From assembly GCA_025352865.1 (NCBI GenBank), contig JANXSB010000214.1:1-8120 (forward strand): 8,120 bases of DNA, in the 5' to 3' direction. The notes beneath the pieces were generated by a model, which saw only the letters and a list, made by a program, of their open reading frames with translations, made no database searches and was not told where the DNA came from. This stretch comes from Chthoniobacter sp. (GTDB taxonomy: Bacteria; Verrucomicrobiota; Verrucomicrobiia; Chthoniobacterales; Chthoniobacteraceae). Position 1 is the first letter of the stretch. Each line of letters starts with the position of its first letter. The translations under genes and the position numbers were made by a program. Of this stretch, positions 1 through 5,977 are shown one piece after another.

Positions 1-1
1 C

Positions 2-850
2 CAGTTCCTCGCCACGCAGGCCGCGGCCCTCTCGCGGTCGCGGATTCAGGATTTGATCAAAGCGGGGCACGTCACGCTCAATGGCCGCGCAACCAAGGCC
101 AGCACAAGGTTGCGCGCCGGCGACGCCGTCGCGCTCGACGAGCCGCCGCCCGTGCCGAGCACCACGCTCGGCGAGGACATCGCGCTCGACGTGCTCTTCG
201 AGGACGCCGACCTCATCGTGCTCAACAAGCCCGCCGGCATGGTCGTGCATCCCGCGGCGGGCCACTGGCAGGGCACGGTCGTGAACGCGCTGCTCCACCA
301 CTGCCCCGCGCTCTCCGGCATCGGCGGCGAGCAGCGGCCCGGCATCGTCCACCGGCTCGACAAGGAAACCAGCGGCTGCCTCGTCGCCGCCAAAAACGAC
401 GCCGCGCACCAGGCGCTCTCGAAACAATTCGCCGGGCGCGAGGTGACGAAAATCTACCTCGCGCTCGCGTCGGGAAAATTTCGCGCAGCGAGCGGCGTGA
501 TCGAAGGCGCGATCGGGCGGCATCCGATTCATCGGAAAAAAATGACCGTCCTCGAAAAAGGCCGCGCCTCGAAAACCAGCTACCGCGTGCTCGCCGAACT
601 CGCCGCCGGCGCGCTCGTGGAATGCACGCTGCATACCGGCCGCACGCACCAGATTCGCGTGCATCTCAAGCACCTCGGCCATCCCCTGCTCGGCGACGAG
701 GTCTATGGCAAACGCGCCGGCTTTGCGCGCCAGATGCTCCACGCGTGGCGACTCGGCTTCACCCATCCGCGCACCGGCGCGCGCATGAATTTCCAGTCGC
801 CCATCCCCGCCGATTTCATCGAAGCTGGCGTCCCCGCAAATCTCCCATGA
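2..850 (+). CDS. rluD: RluD-type 23S rRNA pseudouridine synthase, 5'-truncated by the window edge
   Basis: RluA/RluC/RluD-family enzyme that isomerises uridine to pseudouridine in rRNA; RluD acts on helix 69 of 23S rRNA. The frame is open from base 2 with no stop, so the true start lies upstream. A TTG at 53 falls inside the S4 RNA-binding domain (LSRSRIQDLIKAG... VTLNG) and is not the start. About 282 residues are visible against roughly 320 for E. coli RluD. Visible hallmarks are the substrate-pocket stretch VLNKPAGMVVHPAAGHWQGT, the catalytic motif HRLDKETSG with its Asp codon at 359-361, the GRTHQIRVH motif, LLGDEVYG, and the terminal block LHAWRLGFTHP... SPIPADF. The VHPxAG...GTVVNALLHH pattern fits RluD better than RluC or RluA; the exact target uridines are inferred. 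The stop overlaps the next gene's ATG (ATGA at 847-850), indicating one operon with coupled translation. Confidence 0.93.
   Translation, partial: QFLATQAAALSRSRIQDLIKAGHVTLNGRATKASTRLRAGDAVALDEPPPVPSTTLGEDIALDVLFEDADLIVLNKPAGMVVHPAAGHWQGTVVNALLHHCPALSGIGGEQRPGIVHRLDKETSGCLVAAKNDAAHQALSKQFAGREVTKIYLALASGKFRAASGVIEGAIGRHPIHRKKMTVLEKGRASKTSYRVLAELAAGALVECTLHTGRTHQIRVHLKHLGHPLLGDEVYGKRAGFARQMLHAWRLGFTHPRTGARMNFQSPIPADFIEAGVPANLP
847..850 (+). promoter_or_regulatory. ATGA stop/start overlap coupling rluD and the uracil-DNA glycosylase
   Basis: The TGA stop of the pseudouridine synthase (848-850) overlaps the ATG of the glycosylase (847-849). No purine-rich Shine-Dalgarno sequence precedes the ATG (the upstream bases are pyrimidine-rich, TCCCCGCAAATCTCCC), so reinitiation by the terminating ribosome is the likely way the second gene is translated. 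Confidence 0.75.
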
Positions 851-1638
851 CCAAATTCCAATCCGCCCTCGATCACGTCCACGCCACGCTCAGCGACCTC
901 CGCGAGCAAGGCGTGGAACTGCGCGCCTCCGCCGCCGCCCTCACGCGCCTCGCCGATACACCGACCGCCGCGAAGCCTGTGCCCGCGCCGCTTCCCGGCT
1001 CATCGCCGGTTTCCGCGAAAGCCGGGCGCCTCGCCGCCCTGCGCGGCCCGGTGCTCGCCTGCACGCTCTGCCCGCATCTCGTGAAGTCGCGCACGCAGGT
1101 CGTCTTCGGCGTCGGCAATCCCGAGGCCGAGCTGATGTTCGTCGGCGAAGCGCCAGGCGAGGATGAGGATTTGCAGGGCGAACCTTTTGTCGGCAAAGCC
1201 GGCCAACTGCTCACCAAAATCATCGTCGCGATGGGCTTCACCCGCGACGACGTGTACATCGGCAACGTCCTCAAATGCCGCCCCGACATGCCGCCCAGCG
1301 ACTCCGGCAACCGCAAGCCGAAGCCTGCGGAAATGGCCACATGCCTCCCGTACTTGCGCCAGCAGATCGACATCATCCAACCCCGCGCGCTCGTCGCCCT
1401 CGGCGCGACCGCGATGGAAGGGCTGCTCGCCGCGACTGAGCCAATGGCCAGGCTGCGCGGGCGCTGGCACGATTTCCACGGCATCCCGCTCATGGCCACG
1501 TATCACCCGGCGTACCTGCTGCGCAACCAATCGCTCACCGAAAAGCGCAAGGTCTGGGAGGACATGCTCCTCGTCCTCGAACACCTCGCCAAACCGATCT
1601 CCGAAAGACAGCGCGGATTTTTTCTCCCGGCAAAGTAG
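847..1638 (+). CDS. Family-4-type uracil-DNA glycosylase (Fe-S, SPO1 DNA-polymerase-related)
   Basis: 263-residue DNA-repair enzyme expected to excise uracil arising from cytosine deamination or dUMP misincorporation, starting base-excision repair in the cytoplasm. The UDG fold begins near residue 68. C72 and C75 (CTLC), C144 (LKCRPD) and C166 (ATCLPYL) fit the four-cysteine [4Fe-4S] pattern of family 4. Motif GEAPGEDED starts at residue 100, the pocket segment GEPFVGKAGQLL follows, and the second catalytic motif TYHPAYLL carries H220. Residues 1 to about 65 form an extension ending in a Pro/Ala-rich linker, common in bacterial members and absent from the short thermophile enzymes. The ATG at 847 is chosen because it overlaps the upstream stop; an in-frame start at 622 would run deep into the pseudouridine synthase gene in another frame and is rejected. 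The third-to-fourth cysteine gap (22 residues) looks longer than in classic family-4 enzymes owing to a small insertion at DMPPSDSGN. The family call is secure; activity is inferred. Confidence 0.93.
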   Translation: MTKFQSALDHVHATLSDLREQGVELRASAAALTRLADTPTAAKPVPAPLPGSSPVSAKAGRLAALRGPVLACTLCPHLVKSRTQVVFGVGNPEAELMFVGEAPGEDEDLQGEPFVGKAGQLLTKIIVAMGFTRDDVYIGNVLKCRPDMPPSDSGNRKPKPAEMATCLPYLRQQIDIIQPRALVALGATAMEGLLAATEPMARLRGRWHDFHGIPLMATYHPAYLLRNQSLTEKRKVWEDMLLVLEHLAKPISERQRGFFLPAK

Positions 1639-1767
1639 CGCCGGCTTCAGCCCAGACTCCGCGCCAGTCCCGGACACACGGCTGAACGGTTCCTCCGCTG
1701 TCTCCCGCGCAAATCCGCGCTATTCGTGATTGGAAGTTTCGCACGGCGCAGCCACATTCCTCCCGCC

Positions 1768-2286
1768 ATGAAACTCCTCCCGCTTTTCGCCACCCTCCTC
1801 CTCGCCGCGCCCGCGCTCCGCGCGCAGACGCCCGCGCCCGCGGCCACACCCGCCGGCGCCACCGCCATCGCCATGTGGCGCGCGAACCTCCCTGGCGGCA
1901 GCTACAGCGTCGCCGTCCGCTCCATCGTCTCCGTCAGCACGCACGAGTATGTGGTCGATGCCGCGGCCCGCGTCACCGAGGTCAATATCGACACCACCGG
2001 CGCGGCCCTCGTGCGCTTCTACTACATCGAACCCAACACCCCCAACGCGCCCGCCGGCTTCGGTGCCGCCACCATCGAGAAAACCCAGCAGCTCCTGCAG
2101 GAAGGAGCCAACCGCACCGGCCAGGCCGAGGACGCTTGGAAAAAAGTCCTCAAGAGCTACCCCACCACCACCCACCAGCGCACCATCGAGTACCGCCTCC
2201 CGAGCAAGGAAGCCGTGCAGAAAATCTTCGACAGCGCCGAAGCCGCCTTCCGTCTGCAAAAGAACACCGTCTTCAAAGGCGACTAA
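1768..2286 (+). CDS. Exported protein of unknown function
   Basis: 172 residues; I do not recognise the family. The N-terminus MKLLPLFATLLLAAPALRAQ is a clear Sec signal peptide (one Lys, then a leucine/alanine core, probable cut after A19 in LRA|Q). A short Pro/Ala/Thr linker (20-34) follows. The mature part mixes predicted beta strands (about 45-90, including SYSVAVRSIVSVSTHEYVVD and ALVRFYYIEP) with a helical, charged C-terminal half (about 100-165). There are no cysteines, no lipobox and no membrane segment after the signal peptide, so a soluble periplasmic or secreted protein is likely. ATG at 1768 is chosen because it begins directly with the signal peptide; an in-frame GTG at 1726 would put 14 residues including several Arg and a Pro-Pro ahead of it. 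No Shine-Dalgarno sequence is evident before either. It lies 29 bp upstream of the TPM-domain gene in the same direction and is probably cotranscribed with it. Confidence 0.85.
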   Translation: MKLLPLFATLLLAAPALRAQTPAPAATPAGATAIAMWRANLPGGSYSVAVRSIVSVSTHEYVVDAAARVTEVNIDTTGAALVRFYYIEPNTPNAPAGFGAATIEKTQQLLQEGANRTGQAEDAWKKVLKSYPTTTHQRTIEYRLPSKEAVQKIFDSAEAAFRLQKNTVFKGD

Positions 2287-2315
2287 CCCCCCCCTTCACC
2301 GCCCGCACCGCGTCC

Positions 2316-3020
2316 ATGCTCTCCACCTTTCGCCCCTTCGCCGCCGCGCTCCTCGCCACCCTCGCGCTGCTCCTCCCCGCACCCGCACCCGCCGACGAGA
2401 CACCCGTCGTCCCGGCTCTCCCGCGCGAACCCGTCCCCCAGGCACCCGCCGGGCTGATCCTCGATCAAGCCCATGTGCTTCTCCCGGAAATCGCCGCCCG
2501 CCTGAGCGCCAAACTGGCGGACGCACGCGCCCACGATGTCCATGTCTATGTCGCCACCGTCAGTTCGCTCAGGGTGCCGGCCTCAAAACAATTGGAGCGC
2601 CTCGAGGAACTCGCCAAGGACTACTCCAACACCTGGAACAAACACACCATCGGAGCCGTGATTCTTTTCGACGATGAAAGCGGCATGATCACCTTGGAAC
2701 TGAGCAAGCCGACCAGCGAGCGCTTCACTACGTTTGCTGTCGAAGACGTCCTCAGGATACCACTTGGCGAAGCGCAAAAAAGCGGGCTGGCCCGCGACAA
2801 AATCCAGCGCTTCGGGGAAATCACCGCCGTGGCCCTGTCCAAACTGCAGGAGGACTACTTGAAAGAGACGCACCGCGCACGCATCGGCAACTTCATCATG
2901 GGCGGCATTGCCCTCCTCGGCATCGGCTTGACCATCTTCAGTGCCGTGGCCAAATCGAATGGCCCGTCGGTGGCAGCTCCATCCCATCCCATCAACCACC
3001 AGCCACCAGTCGATTTCTGA
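2316..3020 (+). CDS. TPM-domain-like membrane-anchored exported protein (degenerate)
   Basis: 234 residues. Signal peptide 1-26 (hydrophobic ALLATLALLLPAPAPA, probable cut APA|D27). Residues about 45-178 resemble the TPM domain of the YgcG/Psb32/TLP18.3 group: LILDQAHVLLPEIAARLSAKL at the start, a strand VHVYVATVSSL, a helix with LEELAKDYSNTWN, then IGAVILFDDESGMITLELSK and a closing helix with GLARDKIQRFGEITAVALSKL. F193-A212 form one membrane span, leaving a 22-residue Pro/Ser-rich C-terminal tail, so the domain should face the periplasm. Known TPM proteins include a plant thylakoid acid phosphatase involved in photosystem II repair, and bacterial members of unclear function. Here the usual IE(V/T)GxGLE stretch after the central strand is replaced by ITLELSKPTSER, so phosphatase activity is doubtful. 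ATG 2316 begins the signal peptide; the longer open frame upstream (from 1875) overlaps the previous gene in another frame. Family call moderate. Confidence 0.82.
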   Translation: MLSTFRPFAAALLATLALLLPAPAPADETPVVPALPREPVPQAPAGLILDQAHVLLPEIAARLSAKLADARAHDVHVYVATVSSLRVPASKQLERLEELAKDYSNTWNKHTIGAVILFDDESGMITLELSKPTSERFTTFAVEDVLRIPLGEAQKSGLARDKIQRFGEITAVALSKLQEDYLKETHRARIGNFIMGGIALLGIGLTIFSAVAKSNGPSVAAPSHPINHQPPVDF

Positions 3021-3170
3021 TCGGGCGGGCGGGGCTGGGTGACGGGAAGCAAAGCCTGCCGGAAGCGGTCGGTGATCCGGCCATGCACGCCGAATTGCCG
3101 GCCCTGCCCGCCATCACCCCGCCTCGCGGTTGCATCTCCGGCACCGTTCGCGTTCCTTCGCGCGCTGCGC
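3021..3170. other. Gap between the TPM-domain gene and rlmN
   Basis: 150 bp with no supported gene. A G-rich block near 3023-3040 (GGGCGGGCGGGGCTGGGTGA) and a C-rich block near 3107-3122 (GCCCGCCATCACCCCGCC) are partly complementary and could form a long imperfect stem, but no T-tract follows, so I do not call an intrinsic terminator. The rlmN promoter should lie here unless it is read through from the TPM gene; no convincing -35/-10 pair is seen. Confidence 0.4.
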
Positions 3171-4235
3171 ATGCCCACTTCACTCCACGACCTCACCTAC
3201 CCCGCGATCGAGCGCGCGCTCGTCGCGGACGGCCTGCGCCCGGCGCATGCGCGGACGCTGTGGAATGCCGTGCAGCGCGAAGGGGCACTCGCGCTGGCGG
3301 AACGCACCGAGTTTCTCCCACCGCTCACGCGCTGGTCGGCTGAACACGTCGGTGAAAGCGCGCGCTTTTTTTTTGATGAACCGGCGCTCACCGCGGACAC
3401 CGCGAGCAGCGACGGGCTGACGCGAAAATTTCTCCTCCGGCTCGCCGATGGGCAGACCGTCGAAACCGTACTAATGGGTTACACGGGCCGCTCCACCGCA
3501 TGCGTGAGCACGCAGGCGGGCTGCGCGATGGGGTGCGTGTTTTGTGCGACGGGTCAGATGGGTTTTGTCCGGCATCTGCGCGCGGGCGAAATCGTGGCGC
3601 AGGTGCTGCACGTCCAGCGAGAGTTGCGCGCGCGGCGCGCGGCGGGGCTGCGGAACCTCGTGCTCATGGGCATGGGCGAGCCCCTGCACAATTACGACGC
3701 CGTGCTGACCGCGCTCGAAATCCTCACCGACGACCGCGGCGTGGCGCTCGCACCCTCGCGTGTGACAATCAGCACCGTCGGCGTGGTGCCGGGCATCCTG
3801 CGGCTGGCGGAGGAAAAGCGCGCCTTCAATCTCGCGGTGAGCCTGCACTCGGCGGATGCGGCGGAACGCGCCGCGCTCGTGCCAGCGAGCCGCCGCTGGC
3901 CGCTGGATGAACTCATCGCCGCCTGCCGCGAGTACGGCGCGAAAACCGGGCGGCGGATTTTTTTCGAGTGGACGCTGATCGCCGGCGCGAACGATTCGCC
4001 GCGGCACGCGGAGCAAGTCGCCGCCTTGCTCGCGGGGATGCACGCGCATGTGAATCTCATCCCGCTCAACCCGACGAACGGCTTCGCCGGAACCGCAAGC
4101 GCAGGCGCCGCGGCGCGGGAATTTCAGCGCGTGCTCCGCGAGCGCGGGCTGCCGAGCACCGTGCGCCAGCGGCGTGGGATCGACGTGGCGGCAGGCTGCG
4201 GACAGCTCCGCGCGGAGAAGGCGCGGGCCGCGTAG
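3171..4235 (+). CDS. rlmN: RlmN, dual-specificity 23S rRNA A2503 / tRNA A37 C2-methyltransferase (radical SAM)
   Basis: 354 residues, the usual RlmN length. The enzyme methylates C2 of A2503 in 23S rRNA and, in E. coli, A37 of some tRNAs, tuning the exit tunnel and decoding accuracy. Visible evidence: the radical-SAM cluster motif CxxxCxxC at C118, C122 and C125; C111 (CVSTQAGC), seven residues before it, matching the cysteine that resolves the protein-RNA intermediate in E. coli RlmN (C118 there); the SAM-binding GMGEP motif at 167-171; HSADAAER for substrate contacts; and C343 in GIDVAAGCGQL, matching the methyl-carrying C355. The family consensus there is AACGQL, so A is replaced by G just before the key cysteine. 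ATG 3171 is chosen because LHDLTYPAIERAL begins the family's N-terminal helix domain; an in-frame GTG at 3039 would add 44 unconserved residues. A paralogue elsewhere in the genome is possible. It converges with the next gene, leaving 2 bp between stops. Confidence 0.93.
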   Translation: MPTSLHDLTYPAIERALVADGLRPAHARTLWNAVQREGALALAERTEFLPPLTRWSAEHVGESARFFFDEPALTADTASSDGLTRKFLLRLADGQTVETVLMGYTGRSTACVSTQAGCAMGCVFCATGQMGFVRHLRAGEIVAQVLHVQRELRARRAAGLRNLVLMGMGEPLHNYDAVLTALEILTDDRGVALAPSRVTISTVGVVPGILRLAEEKRAFNLAVSLHSADAAERAALVPASRRWPLDELIAACREYGAKTGRRIFFEWTLIAGANDSPRHAEQVAALLAGMHAHVNLIPLNPTNGFAGTASAGAAAREFQRVLRERGLPSTVRQRRGIDVAAGCGQLRAEKARAA

Positions 4236-4237
4236 GC

Positions 4238-5977
4238 TCAGCGATCCCGGAGCGGCAGCGTGACTTTCCCAGTGGCGAGCGGTCGCAATGATTCGATGCC
4301 AGTGAGTTCGTAATCGGCCACGCGCGGACGGATGGCGATGGCGGATGCTTTTCCACCGGGCGATGTGCTGAGTGTCGCGGCTGAAACTTTTTCCGCGGCA
4401 TCGAAAGCGGCTCCAAGGATGAATCCGTCGGACGTGACGAACTGCCATGCGCCGCCGGCCTTTTGCGCGAGCGCAAATTTTTCCGGCGACACGCCTGGCG
4501 CGGGGCCGGGGTGCGGCTGGCAGTCGCCGTCCCCTGTCCGCTCGAAGACGAGTTCGGGGCCGGGCGCGGTGGGAGTGAGGACGAGCAGCACGCGGTCTTT
4601 TTCCACGGCGTAGCGGGCGGCGCGCATCGGGTCGCGGGTGATGACTCCGAGGCACGCGGCGCGCTGGGTCGCGGGGTCGATGCGCCATTCGCAACCACCG
4701 GCGTACACGAGCAGCGGGTCGCGCGAATGGATCGCGACGGCTGAGTCGGGCGGCGCGAAGAATTCGCGGACGAGTCGGCCTTCGTGCGTGTCGGTCTTCC
4801 AGACGCTGATGCGGCGGGGCACGGCGTCTCCTTCCGCGACCCAGAGCTGGCCGGTGGCGTCGAGCGCGAGCGCGCGGATGGATTTCATCCGGTCGCTCTG
4901 CCAAGGGCCGAGCGGAGCACGACCGCCCGCTTTTCCCGCGACGAAAGAAAAGCCCTCGGTGTCGATGGCGGAGCGGGCCTGGACCTGGTGCAGCGGGTGG
5001 CCGAGGCCGACGAAAATGTCGTGCATGTGATGCTTCGCACCGTCGCCGATCATGGTGAGCGCGGTGATGCGCTCCTCGCGATCGAGCGGCGTGAGGTCGC
5101 TGGCGACGACCCAGATGGGATCGTGGATGAGCAGGAGTTTGCCGATGACGCCGCCCTTCAGTGCGGTGACGACAAAGTCCGCATCGACGAGCGTGCCAGG
5201 CTTGTCGGGCGTGTCGCTTTTCGTGGCCACGGAATCGACCGCGCCGGGCGGAGCGCCGACGACGGTCTGCAAATACGCGCCGCTTTTCGCATCGAGCACG
5301 GACACGAATTCGCCCGCGGTGAAGCTGAGATAAATGCGTCCGTTTTTCACCGCGAGGTAGTCGGCGAGTTCGGGCTTGCCCTGGCTGCCAGCGGGCCAGA
5401 GCGAGGTGATGCGGAGGTCGGTGCGGCCATCGGGCCACGGGATCGCTGCGCCGTCTTTCGCGTTCAGTTTGTAGAGCGCGCCGCCTTCCGCATCGGGGCC
5501 TTCGCCGCCGAGGACGAAGACCGTGCCGCCATCCGCGGCGAGCGCGCGGCAGCCGGAGAGTGCGCCGCGGCGATGCGTCCAGCGAACGGTGCCGGCGGGG
5601 TCGCATGCGACGACGGCATCGGCGGCGGCGGTGGTGAGCGACCAGCCGAGATAGACCTGCGCATCATCCGCTGCAGCGGCGCTCGGCGTGCCGCGGTCGC
5701 CGCCGAAATCGCCGACGGTGCCGCGGAGCTTGAGCGCGAGGCCGTCGTGAATGACCGCGCGCCATGTGTAATCACCAGGCGGGAGCGCAGCGGCGTCCCA
5801 TGCGGTTTCGTGATCGCCCGCGGGGAAAGACGCGCCGGTGAGAAGCTGCTGCGCGAGCGTGCCGTCGGGGTGATAGACGTTCAGCGAGACAAAACCGGGC
5901 CGCTCGTTGTGGAAGCGAATGGGCACCGCCGCGTACGCGGAAACCGCGAGCGCGAGCAGGGCGGCGAGTGCTTTCAT
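4238..5977 (-). CDS. Exported protein with FlgD-like Ig domain and predicted beta-propeller
   Basis: 579 residues; no specific family name recognised. Signal peptide 1-16 (MKALAALLALAVSAYA, probable cut before A17). Residues about 18-80 look like an FlgD-type Ig domain: an N-terminal strand, then LNVYHPDGTLAQQLLTG, then a Gly/Trp turn (GDHETAWD) and LPPGDYTWRAVIHDGL. Residues about 100-480 carry repeated blade-like strands with turns such as LALDATGQLWVAEGD, LAADGGTVFVLGGEG, LAVKNGRIYLSF and DPAGTVRWTHRRG, suggesting a PQQ- or NHL-type beta-propeller for binding rather than a dehydrogenase, since no cofactor or haem motif (CxxCH) is present. The end (500-579) is another strand-rich segment without a sorting motif. 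The ATG at 5977 overlaps the stop of the CotH-like gene (ATGA, 5974-5977), so the two are translationally coupled. An open frame extends upstream to 6235 but overlaps the CotH gene and lacks a signal peptide at its head. Role inferred: partner, substrate or scaffold of the CotH protein. Confidence 0.85.
   Translation of the reverse strand: MKALAALLALAVSAYAAVPIRFHNERPGFVSLNVYHPDGTLAQQLLTGASFPAGDHETAWDAAALPPGDYTWRAVIHDGLALKLRGTVGDFGGDRGTPSAAAADDAQVYLGWSLTTAAADAVVACDPAGTVRWTHRRGALSGCRALAADGGTVFVLGGEGPDAEGGALYKLNAKDGAAIPWPDGRTDLRITSLWPAGSQGKPELADYLAVKNGRIYLSFTAGEFVSVLDAKSGAYLQTVVGAPPGAVDSVATKSDTPDKPGTLVDADFVVTALKGGVIGKLLLIHDPIWVVASDLTPLDREERITALTMIGDGAKHHMHDIFVGLGHPLHQVQARSAIDTEGFSFVAGKAGGRAPLGPWQSDRMKSIRALALDATGQLWVAEGDAVPRRISVWKTDTHEGRLVREFFAPPDSAVAIHSRDPLLVYAGGCEWRIDPATQRAACLGVITRDPMRAARYAVEKDRVLLVLTPTAPGPELVFERTGDGDCQPHPGPAPGVSPEKFALAQKAGGAWQFVTSDGFILGAAFDAAEKVSAATLSTSPGGKASAIAIRPRVADYELTGIESLRPLATGKVTLPLRDR
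5974..5977 (-). promoter_or_regulatory. ATGA stop/start overlap coupling the CotH-like and propeller genes
   Basis: On the minus strand the ATG of the propeller gene (5977-5975) overlaps the TGA stop of the CotH-like gene (5976-5974). The bases before it (GCGCACCGGCGAA) have no Shine-Dalgarno core, so translation of the downstream gene probably depends on that of the upstream one, keeping the two exported proteins in proportion. Confidence 0.75.

Noticed and set aside
622..846. 75-residue N-terminal extension of the glycosylase frame
   Set aside because: It overlaps the conserved C-terminal part of the pseudouridine synthase in another frame and has Arg/Pro/His-rich composition; the ATG at 847 fits far better.
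1612..1638. T-tract at the end of the glycosylase gene as a terminator
   Set aside because: The T6 run encodes part of the C-terminus (GFFLP) and is not preceded by a strong hairpin.
1875..2315. Long N-terminal extension of the TPM-domain frame
   Set aside because: It covers the preceding exported-protein gene in another frame and would bury the clear signal peptide beginning at 2316.
3023..3122. Possible intrinsic terminator after the TPM gene
   Set aside because: Complementarity between the G-rich and C-rich blocks is interrupted and far apart, and no T-tract follows.
3039..3170. 44-residue extension of RlmN from a GTG start
   Set aside because: It is Pro/Cys/Arg-rich with no resemblance to RlmN, and family length and N-terminal helix match the start at 3171.
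3471..5606. 711-codon open frame on the minus strand
   Set aside because: It runs antisense through rlmN and out of frame through the propeller gene, and its translation is Arg/Ala/Pro/His-rich low-complexity sequence, as expected from a GC-rich shadow frame.
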